Shown here piece after piece: positions 25,652 to 35,019 of a DNA stretch of 64,000 nt. The position numbers were made by a program, and so were the translations under genes. Under the pieces are notes generated by a model that worked only from the letters and a program-made list of their open reading frames with translations, had not been told where the DNA came from and made no database searches. Numbering within the stretch: the first letter of the stretch is position 1; every line of letters starts with the position of its first letter. Origin of the DNA: Paenibacillus eucommiae (GTDB taxonomy: Bacteria; Bacillota; Bacilli; Paenibacillales; NBRC-103111); assembly GCF_017874215.1 (NCBI RefSeq), contig NZ_JAGGLB010000036.1, forward strand, positions 25,434 through 89,433. Reading direction: 5' to 3'.

Positions 25652-27685
25652 ATGACAAGGCATAAGAGGCTGTCTTTTGCAGCAGTAAAAACTAATTCGG
25701 TTTACACCCGAACTAACCTGGTCACGATTAAGAACATGGCCAAACCTATGGATGATGCGTATGAGGAATGGCCGCGGGCTGCAGCTGAATCACAGCGATT
25801 TGACGAATTGATTGATTTAATTGTCCAAACGCGGGCAGCGGGCAAGCCGGTTATATGGTCGATGGGAGCGCATGTCATCAAGAACGGCATGTCGCGTTAT
25901 GTGATCGAAATGGTACGCAGGGGCATTCTGACTCATGTTTCGGGGAACGGGGCGACCAGTATTCATGATTTCGAGCTGGCTTTTCTTGGTGAAACGTCCG
26001 AGGATGTGGCCAGGGCTATTGAAGACGGCTCTTTCGGCATGTGGGAAGAAACCGGCAGGTATATGAATGAAGCGATTCAGCAGGGAGTAGACAAATATGG
26101 CTATGGCGAAAGTCTGTATCATTATTTGAATCGCCATCCGGAGCGCTTTCCGCATTATGATGACTGTGTATTTGTTCAATGCCAGCGCTCGGGGGTTCCG
26201 TATACTTGTCACATATCGATAGGCACAGATATTATTCACCAGCATCCTATCGTTGATTTCGAAGCTCTTGGCCGGGCAAGCGGGCGGGATTTCGATACGA
26301 TGTGCCAGTCTGTGGCTGAAATGGCTGACGGCGGCGTGTTTTTAAATTTCGGCTCAGCCATATCCGGACCGGAAATTTTCCTCAAGGCGCTGAGCATCTG
26401 CCGGAATCAAGGACTGCCGATGTCTCATATTACGGCTGCTAATTTTGATCTGCTGCCGGTCTTCGAGGAGCCTCTTCCCTCGGTGAGTGAAGCGGAGTTT
26501 TATTATCGTCCGCGCCGTAATTTCCTTGATCGTCTGAGACAGGTTGGTGGCCAAGGATATTTGTTCCAGGGATTGCACCAAATGACCATCCCTCAATTAT
26601 TTCATCGTGTACTTAAGCGTAAGCAGGAGCTTGGTATCGAATTTCCCGATTATTCGCGGAAAGAGCGATTGACGGCTCAGGGTGTTACATTGTTTCCTGT
26701 CGCCGAACGGCAAGCAGCTCTGCAGGCAGACCATTTGGAGCCCTCTATGCAGTTCTCACAGCAATCCTCACAGCAATCCTCACAGCAGTCTTCTATGAAG
26801 CACGACGGTGAAGGACATGTGACTTGGGCAAATGCCGATGACGAGAAGTTCAAGACGTTTGCAGGCTCCATCGCGAAAGCTCATGAGCAAGGCCGAGAAG
26901 TGCTTGTATCGCTTGGCGGCAACGTAATTGGCAGCGGCGTATCTCCTGTCATATGCGAGCTGATTGCTGCGGGCTTTATTACCCATCTGGCGCTTAATGG
27001 AGCCGGAGCCTTTCAGGATCTCGAATTGGCTGCCTTTGGGCAGACAGAAGAGAGAGACGGTGAATCGCTGGCCAAGGGCAAGCTCGGGATGTGGCGGGAG
27101 CCTGGTGAGCTGCTGCATACGGCGTTGCGTGAGGGATACGCTCAGGGACTTGGCTATGGAGAGAGTCTGATTGCCCATATGGCTTCACACGAAGAGTTGT
27201 ATCCCTACAGCCGCTTCAGTTTATTGCAGGCATGCAGCCGGCATGGAATCCCCTGTACAGTGCATGTTACGATCGGTACTGATGCGATTCAGCAGCATCC
27301 TGATGTTGATTTTGCGATTCAAGGTGGTGCCAGCGGCAGAGATTTCCATCTGTATGCCCATACGGTATCCCGTCTGGACGGCGGCGTATTCGCCAATTTC
27401 GGCTCAACCGTAACAGGACCGGAGGTGTTCCTGAAGGCGTTGTCTATCGCCCGCAACTTAGGACATATTGTGCAGCAGATTAGTACAGCTAATTTCGATA
27501 TCGTGAAGCTTGGTGACTATGGACGTAAAGTGGGATACGAGGATTGGGATTACTACTACCGCCCGCGCAAAAACATTATTCATCGTCCAACGAGCCTAGG
27601 AGGCACGGGTTACCATTTCGAGGGCTTGCATCAGGAAACGATACCCGCCTTGAGGAATTTGCTGATGCCCGGGAGTGCGAATTAG
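25652..27685 (+). CDS. Tandem deoxyhypusine-synthase-like fusion protein
   Basis: A 677-residue protein made of two homologous halves (~45-350 and ~390-677). Each half has a GKPVIWSMGAHVIKNG / REVLVSLGGNVIGSG segment, a THVSGNGATSIHDFELA / LNGAGAFQDLELA segment, a CHISIGTDIIHQHP / VHVTIGTDAIQQHP segment, GGVFLNFGSAISGPEIFLKA / GGVFANFGSTVTGPEVFLKA and a YYRPR...GLHQ end. This recalls the bacterial deoxyhypusine-synthase-like family (NAD-binding Rossmann), normally a single domain; I cannot name the reaction. The halves are joined by a Ser/Gln linker coded by three TCACAGCAATCC repeats. ATG 25652 follows GGAAGGGAG. It is the first gene of the ROK-controlled island. Confidence 0.7.
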   Translation: MTRHKRLSFAAVKTNSVYTRTNLVTIKNMAKPMDDAYEEWPRAAAESQRFDELIDLIVQTRAAGKPVIWSMGAHVIKNGMSRYVIEMVRRGILTHVSGNGATSIHDFELAFLGETSEDVARAIEDGSFGMWEETGRYMNEAIQQGVDKYGYGESLYHYLNRHPERFPHYDDCVFVQCQRSGVPYTCHISIGTDIIHQHPIVDFEALGRASGRDFDTMCQSVAEMADGGVFLNFGSAISGPEIFLKALSICRNQGLPMSHITAANFDLLPVFEEPLPSVSEAEFYYRPRRNFLDRLRQVGGQGYLFQGLHQMTIPQLFHRVLKRKQELGIEFPDYSRKERLTAQGVTLFPVAERQAALQADHLEPSMQFSQQSSQQSSQQSSMKHDGEGHVTWANADDEKFKTFAGSIAKAHEQGREVLVSLGGNVIGSGVSPVICELIAAGFITHLALNGAGAFQDLELAAFGQTEERDGESLAKGKLGMWREPGELLHTALREGYAQGLGYGESLIAHMASHEELYPYSRFSLLQACSRHGIPCTVHVTIGTDAIQQHPDVDFAIQGGASGRDFHLYAHTVSRLDGGVFANFGSTVTGPEVFLKALSIARNLGHIVQQISTANFDIVKLGDYGRKVGYEDWDYYYRPRKNIIHRPTSLGGTGYHFEGLHQETIPALRNLLMPGSAN

Positions 27686-27796
27686 AAGCTCTAATGAACG
27701 AATGAGTAATATTAAGTGAGATTAAGCAGCGATTGTGTGACCAGTAAGCAACGAATAAGCAGCGAATAAGCAGCCATTAAGGGAGGCAATTAACCC

Positions 27797-29095
27797 ATGT
27801 CCAAAATTACATTTTTGGGTGCAGGAAGCACCGTATTTGCCAAAAAGATTCTAGGCGATTGTATGCTGATCCCGGCTTTGCAGGAATTCGAAATTGCTTT
27901 GTTTGATATTGACCCTGTGCGGCTGAACGATTCGGAGAATATGATGAATAATCTGAAGCATTCCCTGGGCAGCGGGTGCAGAGTCAAGGCTTATTCCGAG
28001 AGAAAGGAGGCACTGCGCGGGGCAAAATACGTCATTAACGCCGTCCAGGTTGGCGGGTATGATCCGTGTACGATTACCGACTTTGAAATTCCCAAGCGTT
28101 ATGGTTTACGTCAGACGATTGGCGATACACTGGGAATCGGCGGCATATTCCGCAATTTGCGGACGATTCCGGTGATGCTTGATTTCGCTGCGGATATGCA
28201 GGAAGTTTGTCCTGATGCCTTGTTTTTAAATTACACGAATCCGATGGCTGTATTGACCAATGTAATGCTTACATATGGCGGGGTGAAAGCAGTTGGGCTT
28301 TGCCACAGCGTACAGGTATGTGTGCCGAGAGCTTTCGAAAAGCTGGGGATGGATTCCACAGGTGTGCAGTGGAAAATTGCTGGTATCAACCATATGGCCT
28401 GGCTGCTTGAAGTAAGCAAGGATGGCGTTGATCTGTATCCGGAAATGAAACGCATCGCGCAGAAGATGCAGCAGGAAAAGCATGATGACATGGTCCGCTT
28501 CGAAATGATGTTGAAATTCGGATATTTTGTAACGGAATCCTCGAAGCACTCGGCAGAGTACCATCCGTATTTCATCAAGAAAAGCTATCCTGAACTGATC
28601 GAGCGCTATAATATCCCGCTGGACGATTACCCCCGTACCTGCCGCAGTCAAATCGAAGGCTGGGCAACGATGCGTGAAGAGCTTGTAAATAACAAAAAAT
28701 TGGAGCACCGGCGGACTCATGAATATGCGCCATTAATTTTTGAAGCGATGGAAACTGGCGTACCCGTAAAAATTGGCGGTAACGTGATGAACACTGGCTT
28801 GATCCCTAACCTGCCAAAGGAAGCATGTGTGGAAGTGCCCTGCATAGTTGACCGAAATGGCGTACTTCCGACTTATGTCGGGAATTTGCCGCCGCAGTGC
28901 GCCGCATTGAACCGTACAAATATCAACACACAGCTGTTAACGATAGAAGCGGCTGTAACCCATAAGAAGGAACACATTTATCATGCCGCGATGCTTGACC
29001 CTCATACTGCCGCGGAATTGTCGATGGATGACATCGTATCACTCTGTGATGATATGATCGAAGCGCATGGCGATTGGCTGCCCAGATTTCAATAG
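27797..29095 (+). CDS. Glycoside hydrolase family 4 protein
   Basis: A 432-residue NAD- and Mn-dependent glycosidase of family GH4. The N-terminal MSKITFLGAGSTVFAKKIL binds NAD; AVQVGGYDP, LNYTNPMAV, GLCHSVQ and IAGINHMAW carry the conserved Asn, Cys and His residues that hold Mn and substrate. The family uses a redox-elimination mechanism on alpha- or beta-glycosides (glucosides, galactosides, galacturonides). The Cys-His-Ser form is usual for alpha-glucosidase/alpha-galactosidase members, so this is the best guess. ATG 27797 follows AAGGGAGG. The 110-base spacer upstream contains AATAAGCAGCG microrepeats. Confidence 0.9.
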   Translation: MSKITFLGAGSTVFAKKILGDCMLIPALQEFEIALFDIDPVRLNDSENMMNNLKHSLGSGCRVKAYSERKEALRGAKYVINAVQVGGYDPCTITDFEIPKRYGLRQTIGDTLGIGGIFRNLRTIPVMLDFAADMQEVCPDALFLNYTNPMAVLTNVMLTYGGVKAVGLCHSVQVCVPRAFEKLGMDSTGVQWKIAGINHMAWLLEVSKDGVDLYPEMKRIAQKMQQEKHDDMVRFEMMLKFGYFVTESSKHSAEYHPYFIKKSYPELIERYNIPLDDYPRTCRSQIEGWATMREELVNNKKLEHRRTHEYAPLIFEAMETGVPVKIGGNVMNTGLIPNLPKEACVEVPCIVDRNGVLPTYVGNLPPQCAALNRTNINTQLLTIEAAVTHKKEHIYHAAMLDPHTAAELSMDDIVSLCDDMIEAHGDWLPRFQ

Positions 29096-29192
29096 GCTCA
29101 TTTACTCATTTACCCGTGATTACCCTCACGATACAGGCTCTCATTTTCGCTTGTGCCGTCTTTAACAGTTGATGTATGATATACGTATCAAT

Positions 29193-29206
29193 TCAATGAT
29201 TAAGTT
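29193..29206. promoter_or_regulatory. ROK-type operator overlapping the regulator's 5' end
   Basis: TCAATGATTAAGTT, one good half-site and one weaker, immediately before the ribosome site of the ROK gene. This suggests autoregulation. Confidence 0.5.
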
Positions 29207-29207
29207 A

Positions 29208-30401
29208 ATGGAGGGTATTCCCATCAATTCAAATAAAATTGCTTATTTACAGCAAGTTAAACAGCAGAACATGGCAGCAATTCTGAAGCAAATCTGGAAG
29301 TACGAGCAGGTATCGCGTGTGGAGCTTGTCGATCACACCAGCTTGACCTCGGGCACAATTACGAACCTGACCCATGAGCTGATTGAGCTCAGAGTGATTC
29401 GCGAGTATGCATCGGTATCCGGTAATGTAGGGCGCAAAAGAGTTTTGCTCGGTTTTGACCCGGACTATTACCGCATACTTGGCCTGGATATAGGCCGCTC
29501 TACATTCGAAATTACGGTAACTGATTTGTGCGGCCGTATCTTGAAAACGGTGGGCCGGGAAATCGCAGATCAGCAGGGGCCTGATGTTTATTTTCGGGAA
29601 ATTGAGCCTGTTCTGGCTGAAATCAAAGAGCAAATTGAGCAGGCTGGACATCAAATTCTGGGCCTGGGCGTAGGTGTGCCCGGACCGATTGATTATGGCA
29701 AGGGTGCGCTGCTCAATCCTCCGAATTTTCCCGGGTGGGGCGGGTTCGAGCTGCAGCAAACGCTAAATGAACGCTTTCAGTTGCTGACCTTGATTGAGGA
29801 TGACGCACGCACATCAGCTTTGGCAGAGCGTTGGTATGGCATTGGCCGTAATGTGGAGGATCTTGTGTTCATTACAATGGGAATAGGCATCGGGGGCGGT
29901 GTCATTTCCAAGGGTGAGATTGTACGTGGAACCAACGGACTATGCGGCCAAGTTGGACATATGACGATTGTGATGGAAGGCAAGGTATGTGATTGCGGGA
30001 ACCGGGGCTGCTGGGAGCCGATAGGTTCCATTCCCGGCATTCTGAGCCGCTGGTCCGAAGGCAGTACGATGGATGCTTTCAAAGCTGCCGTTGATAGAGG
30101 AGAGCCGGAAGCACTGAAGTGTCTGGAAGATACGCTGATTTATTTGGAAACGGCCTTAATTAATGTGTTCAATCTATACGATCCGGAGCTGGTGGTCCTG
30201 GGAGGGAGATTATTTCCGTATTTGGCGCCATCCATTTCATCCGTTCAATCGCGGCTGCAGTCAAGGCTCTATGCCTTTGCCAAAGACCGTCTGCGGCTCG
30301 AACCGTCTACCTTTGGAGCGTCGCAAAGTGCCGTTGGGGCGACTGCCTTGCTGTTCCGCTATTTGCTGAATGAACCAGTGAAGCTGCTTATTGAAAGGTA
30401 G
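29208..30401 (+). CDS. ROK-family transcriptional regulator
   Basis: A repressor of about 392-397 residues. An N-terminal winged helix (QNMAAILKQIWKYEQVSRVELVDHTSLTSGTITNLTHELI) is followed by a ROK sugar-kinase-like domain with ILGLDIGRSTFEI, GVGVPGPID, NDA-like IEDDARTSAL, and the zinc/ROK signature GLCGQVGHMTI...CDCGNRGCWEPIGS. The start is unclear: ATG 29208 overlaps the ribosome site itself, whereas GGAGGG (29210-29215) is seven bases from an in-frame ATC at 29223. It probably binds ACTTAATSATTAAGT sites before genes at 25.6, 31.6 and 43.1 kb, controlling the glycan-catabolic island. Confidence 0.9.
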   Translation: MEGIPINSNKIAYLQQVKQQNMAAILKQIWKYEQVSRVELVDHTSLTSGTITNLTHELIELRVIREYASVSGNVGRKRVLLGFDPDYYRILGLDIGRSTFEITVTDLCGRILKTVGREIADQQGPDVYFREIEPVLAEIKEQIEQAGHQILGLGVGVPGPIDYGKGALLNPPNFPGWGGFELQQTLNERFQLLTLIEDDARTSALAERWYGIGRNVEDLVFITMGIGIGGGVISKGEIVRGTNGLCGQVGHMTIVMEGKVCDCGNRGCWEPIGSIPGILSRWSEGSTMDAFKAAVDRGEPEALKCLEDTLIYLETALINVFNLYDPELVVLGGRLFPYLAPSISSVQSRLQSRLYAFAKDRLRLEPSTFGASQSAVGATALLFRYLLNEPVKLLIER

Positions 30402-30452
30402 ATTTTAAGACAATTCTTTTTGAGGTCAAATTACATAAGGAAGGGGTCGAAA

Positions 30453-31442
30453 ATGGAAAATCATATATACCGTCCGCTGCGCAATTACGGCTGCAGAATT
30501 ATCGATGATGTCGTCTTCAAGGGGTACCGTTCCCTGCTTCTGGAGAACGAGCGGCTCCTCATCCATTTGCTCCTCGACAAAGGTGGAGAGCCGATTCGTT
30601 GGCTGCACAAGCCTACAGATACTGATTTCATCTGGATATCGCAAAAGGGAATCGTCCCTCCCAATGCCTTGTATAGCGAATATGAAATCAGCTATTTGGG
30701 AGGGTGGCAGGAGATGTTCCCGGAGGTCAGCTATACCTCCACTTATCGCGGAGCTACGGTGCATCGCGGCGAATCTGCGGTAACGCCATGGGATTACCGG
30801 ATTATCAAGGACGAACCCGAGGAAATTCAGGTCGTCCTGATCAATCAGATCCGGTCGCTTCCACTTCGTACAGAGAAGCGGATTACGCTGAAAGCTGGCA
30901 GTGAAACCGTAAGAATCGATGAAACGGTGTTCAATCTATCCCCTACCACTTCCATGGAAGCCAATTGGGGTCATCACCTTGCTTATGGTCCGCCGTTTCT
31001 TACGGAAGAATCCTTCATAACATTGGGAAAAGACGCGACAATTCATCATCCGGAAAGCGGAGAGAGCTGGAATTGGCCTCATATGGAACGGGGTGGAGAA
31101 ACCCTCGATATCTCGCGAATGCCCGCCCCTGGTACGGAGCGCGACTTGTTGTATGTCCTTACGGAGGACAACTCGTACAGGCTGACAAATCCGCAGCGCG
31201 GCACCGCACTTGAAGTACGCTGGGATGGCAGCATCTGGCCGTATTTGTGGTATTGGCAGAACTTCAAGGCTGATCAGGATTATCCGTTTTTTGGCCGTGA
31301 TTATAATATTGGTTTGGAAATGTTTAATGTTCCGCCAAAGCTGACTTTGGGGGAAGCGGTGGAGCAGAAGCTGGCACTGGTAATACCTCCACTGGGGAGT
31401 CTATCGTCATGGCTTGAGTTCGAAGCTATTCATCCCGTCTAA
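30453..31442 (+). CDS. Aldose-epimerase-fold (mutarotase-like) protein
   Basis: A 329-residue beta-rich protein of the galactose-mutarotase-like fold. RLLIHLLLDKGGEPIRWLHKPTDTDFIW resembles the N-terminal part of DUF4432/aldose-1-epimerase proteins, with EMFPEVSYTSTYRGA, EANWGHHLAYGPPFL (possible catalytic His) and IWPYLWYWQNFKADQDYPFFGRDYNIGLEMFN near the end. It likely interconverts sugar anomers or related intermediates; this is inferred from the fold. ATG 30453 follows AAGGAAGGGG. Its position between the ROK regulator and the mannosidase fits a sugar-processing role. Confidence 0.7.
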   Translation: MENHIYRPLRNYGCRIIDDVVFKGYRSLLLENERLLIHLLLDKGGEPIRWLHKPTDTDFIWISQKGIVPPNALYSEYEISYLGGWQEMFPEVSYTSTYRGATVHRGESAVTPWDYRIIKDEPEEIQVVLINQIRSLPLRTEKRITLKAGSETVRIDETVFNLSPTTSMEANWGHHLAYGPPFLTEESFITLGKDATIHHPESGESWNWPHMERGGETLDISRMPAPGTERDLLYVLTEDNSYRLTNPQRGTALEVRWDGSIWPYLWYWQNFKADQDYPFFGRDYNIGLEMFNVPPKLTLGEAVEQKLALVIPPLGSLSSWLEFEAIHPV

Positions 31443-31465
31443 TTGGGAAACAATAGGAATTTTTC

Positions 31466-31511
31466 TTTACAGAAGATAGTGCATCCCTTATAATTAACTT
31501 AATCAATAAGT
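31466..31511 (+). promoter_or_regulatory. Promoter with ROK-type operator, mannosidase unit
   Basis: TTTACA (31466-31471), 17 bases, TATAAT (31489-31494), then ACTTAATCAATAAGT (31497-31511) over the expected start of transcription. A further TTAATCATTTAA lies at 31527-31538. The layout is that of a repressor-controlled promoter. Confidence 0.75.
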
Positions 31512-31569
31512 AAAAATACGAAGACATTAATCATTTAATCATTTATATCATTCATTCAGGAGGATTCAT

Positions 31570-34500
31570 ATGTTTCTGACCTTTGAGAAAATTGGAAGAC
31601 GTATTCACGAGCTCGACAATTATCGGTACAGCCACCACTTGAATATTCCCACCTATGAATTCCTGCTGGATGAAGAAGCAGAGGTAGCAGCCATGCCTCC
31701 CAGTGATGCGAAGTGGGGAGAAATATCCGTAGGAGAGCGATGGACAGGGTGGGATGTAACCGCCTGGCTCAAGACAGAGGTTGTTATTCCCCAAGCATGG
31801 GGCGGTAAAACGGTGCTGGGATTGTTCGATTTTGGCAAAACCGGCGCTGGTCACAATTCCGGCTTCGAATCACTGCTTTACGTCGATGGTCGTCCCTTTC
31901 AAGGAGTCGGCAGCAATCATAAGGAAGTTTTTTTCCCGGAAAGCTTGGTTGGACAGAAGATCGAGCTGCTTTTCAAAATATGGAGCGGCTTGAATGGGGA
32001 CACAGGAGAGAAGACGGTGCTGGAGCACAAAATTGAAATGTCAGCATTGGCTATTCTGGAGAATGACACGGATGATTTGTACCATACAGCTTTGGCCGCG
32101 TGGCATACGGTTGATGTTCTAGGCGAGAACAGCTGGGAACGGCAGGCTATAATGAAAGCGCTTGATCGGGCATTCCTGCTGCTGGACTGGAGCACTCCTG
32201 GGGACGAAGCTTTCTATGAAAGTATCGTTAAAGCGAATGTGTGCTTAAATGAAGAGCTGGCAGCCCTCCCGAAAAATAATCCGGTAACCGTGCGCTGTAT
32301 CGGTCATACGCATATCGATGTCGCCTGGTTATGGCGGCTTAAGCATACACGGGAGAAGGCGGCACGCTCGTTTTCTACAGTTTTGCGCTTGATGGAGAAG
32401 TACCCTGAATATATATTTCTGCAGACACAGCCTCAGCTTTACGAATATATTGAGCAGGATTATCCGGAGATATTTGCCTCCATTCAGGAGCGGGTCCGCG
32501 AGGGACGCTGGGAAGCCGGCGGCGCCATGTGGCTGGAATCGGACTGTAACATCCCGTCGGGGGAATCGCTGGTACGCCAGCTTGTGTATGGGATGCGTTA
32601 TTTTGAATCCAAGTTTGATGTCAAATGTGAATATTTATGGCTGCCTGATGTGTTTGGCTACAGCTGGGCAATGCCGCAAATTTTGCAAAAGAGCGGCCTG
32701 CGCCATTTTATGACGACAAAGATCAGCTGGAACGTATACAACCGATTCCCTCATGATACCTTTTACTGGCGGGGAATTGATGGAACAGAAATTATGACTC
32801 ATTATATTACTACACCGGATCCAAATGCCAAAGGCGATAAATTCACCAAGTTTTATACGTATAACGGTCAGGTTCTCCCCTCTACGGTAACCGGGATATG
32901 GAACAATTATCGCGATAAGGAGATTAATGACGACGAGCTGCTGCTTTCGTACGGATGGGGAGACGGAGGCGGCGGCCCAACCCGCACCATGCTGGAGATG
33001 AGAAGGCGGCTGGAGCATATGCCGGGGATTCCGAAAGCAACGACGGGGCGTGCGGATGAATTTTTTAATCAATTGGAGCAAAAAGTAGCGGCGACAGATC
33101 GTTATGTGCATCACTGGGACGGAGAGCTTTATTTGGAGCTGCACCGGGGTACTTACACATCACAGGCCTATGTGAAAAGGATGAATCGGCGCATGGAGTT
33201 TTTGCTTCGCGATGCCGAAGCGTTGTCCACCTTCAACATGCTGCATAGCGGAAGTGCGTCCTATCCGGAAAAATTGCTTTATGACAGCTGGAAAATTGTA
33301 CTGCGCAACCAGTTCCATGATATTTTGCCGGGCTCTTCCATTACGGAAGTGTATGAAGACTGCCGGGTGGAATACGCAGAGGCTGAGCAGTTGGCAGTCA
33401 ATGCATTGGAAAACAGCTTTAACGGACTTGTGTCCGGGATAAGTCAGGAGCCGGGAGGCGGCCTGCTTGTATTTAACTCTTTGCCTTGGGTACGCGACGA
33501 GCTGATCGAGCTTCCGTGGGAAGAGCGGTTCGCAGGTTTAACCTGGCGTACAGCCGATGGCAGCCCTCTGCTGGCCGAGCGTCTGAGCAAGGGTGAGGAC
33601 GGCGAGAAGCTGTGTCTGCTGGTCAAGGATATTCCAGCTTTAGGATATACAACGGTTAGATCTGCTGCCGTGGCACCAAACACCACAGTTGAGGCAGTGA
33701 CTTCAGCTGAAGCAACAACAGCTACAACAGCTACAGCTGCGTCTACAGCGGCGGAAGTCAGAGATGGAAGTGTATCCACCCCATTCTATGAAATCGAATG
33801 GAATGAAGCAGGTCAGATCACGAGACTTTTCGATAAGCGTTCAGAGCGTGAAATACTGGCTGAAGGCGCAATAGCCAACCGATTCGATGTGCATGAGGAT
33901 AAGCCTGTCCTGCATGATAATTGGGAGATTGATATTTTCTATACGGAGAAGGTCCGTCATGTGACGGATATCCAATCGATTGAAATTGCTGAGAACCATG
34001 CCAGTCGCACCGTGATCCGCTTCGAGTGGAAATACGGCAAAACGACCATTTGGCAGGATATGATCCTATATACGCACAACCCGCGCATCGACTTCTCTAC
34101 ACGTGTGGACTGGCAGGAGCGCGAGACGCTGCTTAAGGTAGCCTTTCCAGTGCGCATTCGCGCAGCAGCGGCGACCTACGAGATCCAGTTCGGCCATGTG
34201 GAAAGACCCACACACTGGAACACAAGCTGGGATTACGCCCGCTTCGAAACATGTGCGCAAAAATGGGTCGACCTGTCCGAGCGGGGCTGTGGAGTGAGCC
34301 TGCTGAACGATTGCAAATATGGACACGACATCAAGGACAACGTCATGCGGCTGACCTTAATTAAGTCGTCGAACAGGCCTGATCCGGAATGCGATCGCGG
34401 AGAGCATATATTTACATATGCGCTGCTGCCGCATGAAGGTGACTGGTTCGCCGCTGGCACTGTTCAGCAGGCATATCGGTTGAACGTGCCTGTGATAGCC

Positions 34501-34977
34501 TTTGCACTGCCAGAAGCAGTGGAGGGAGAAGCAGCGCGTGAAACGGAGTATGGCATAGACCATGAAGCGGAGTTGTCTGGAACTACGGCAGGGAGTACTT
34601 CAGGGAGTACTACAGGAAGTACTGTTGGAAGTACTGTTGGAAGTACTGCAGGAAGCATTACAGGGAGTACTTCAGTCGGGGGAAGGCTGCCAGAGGCAGT
34701 CAGTTATTTGAGCGTGGAAGGCGATCATGTGATGATCGATACCGTTAAGCGGGCAGAGGATTCGAATGATTGGATTATACGTTGTTATGAGTACGCGGGC
34801 AAACGGGGAGCGGTAAGCTTCAACTCGCATTACACCATTACTAAAGTGGATGAAGTCAATCTGGCGGAGCGTGAAGCACAGAGCATGGTACATGAGTCGC
34901 ACAGCTTTGGTGCCTTCTTCAAGCCTTTTGAGCTGAAAACATTCAGGGTTACGATAGCTGCCCCAGCTTCCCCCTAA
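31570..34977 (+). CDS. Alpha-mannosidase, glycoside hydrolase family 38
   Basis: A 1135-residue GH38 enzyme that cleaves alpha-mannosides with a Zn ion. IGHTHIDVAWLWRLKHT carries the HxD metal ligands, WLPDVFGYSWAMPQIL the catalytic Asp, and GDGGGGPTRTMLE the later active-site region; the C-terminal half is the usual beta-sandwich. There is no signal peptide, so it acts in the cytoplasm on imported oligosaccharide. Two low-complexity stretches are odd: a Thr/Ala run near residues 713-735 and a (G-S-T)n run of about 30 residues near 1003-1035, coded by 12-base GGAAGTACTGTT-like repeats. The start is ATG 31570 after CAGGAGG. Confidence 0.95.
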   Translation: MFLTFEKIGRRIHELDNYRYSHHLNIPTYEFLLDEEAEVAAMPPSDAKWGEISVGERWTGWDVTAWLKTEVVIPQAWGGKTVLGLFDFGKTGAGHNSGFESLLYVDGRPFQGVGSNHKEVFFPESLVGQKIELLFKIWSGLNGDTGEKTVLEHKIEMSALAILENDTDDLYHTALAAWHTVDVLGENSWERQAIMKALDRAFLLLDWSTPGDEAFYESIVKANVCLNEELAALPKNNPVTVRCIGHTHIDVAWLWRLKHTREKAARSFSTVLRLMEKYPEYIFLQTQPQLYEYIEQDYPEIFASIQERVREGRWEAGGAMWLESDCNIPSGESLVRQLVYGMRYFESKFDVKCEYLWLPDVFGYSWAMPQILQKSGLRHFMTTKISWNVYNRFPHDTFYWRGIDGTEIMTHYITTPDPNAKGDKFTKFYTYNGQVLPSTVTGIWNNYRDKEINDDELLLSYGWGDGGGGPTRTMLEMRRRLEHMPGIPKATTGRADEFFNQLEQKVAATDRYVHHWDGELYLELHRGTYTSQAYVKRMNRRMEFLLRDAEALSTFNMLHSGSASYPEKLLYDSWKIVLRNQFHDILPGSSITEVYEDCRVEYAEAEQLAVNALENSFNGLVSGISQEPGGGLLVFNSLPWVRDELIELPWEERFAGLTWRTADGSPLLAERLSKGEDGEKLCLLVKDIPALGYTTVRSAAVAPNTTVEAVTSAEATTATTATAASTAAEVRDGSVSTPFYEIEWNEAGQITRLFDKRSEREILAEGAIANRFDVHEDKPVLHDNWEIDIFYTEKVRHVTDIQSIEIAENHASRTVIRFEWKYGKTTIWQDMILYTHNPRIDFSTRVDWQERETLLKVAFPVRIRAAAATYEIQFGHVERPTHWNTSWDYARFETCAQKWVDLSERGCGVSLLNDCKYGHDIKDNVMRLTLIKSSNRPDPECDRGEHIFTYALLPHEGDWFAAGTVQQAYRLNVPVIAFALPEAVEGEAARETEYGIDHEAELSGTTAGSTSGSTTGSTVGSTVGSTAGSITGSTSVGGRLPEAVSYLSVEGDHVMIDTVKRAEDSNDWIIRCYEYAGKRGAVSFNSHYTITKVDEVNLAEREAQSMVHESHSFGAFFKPFELKTFRVTIAAPASP

Positions 34978-35019
34978 GCTTTGGAAATGGCCGGTGCCGG
35001 GAAGGGAGAGAATCATTTC

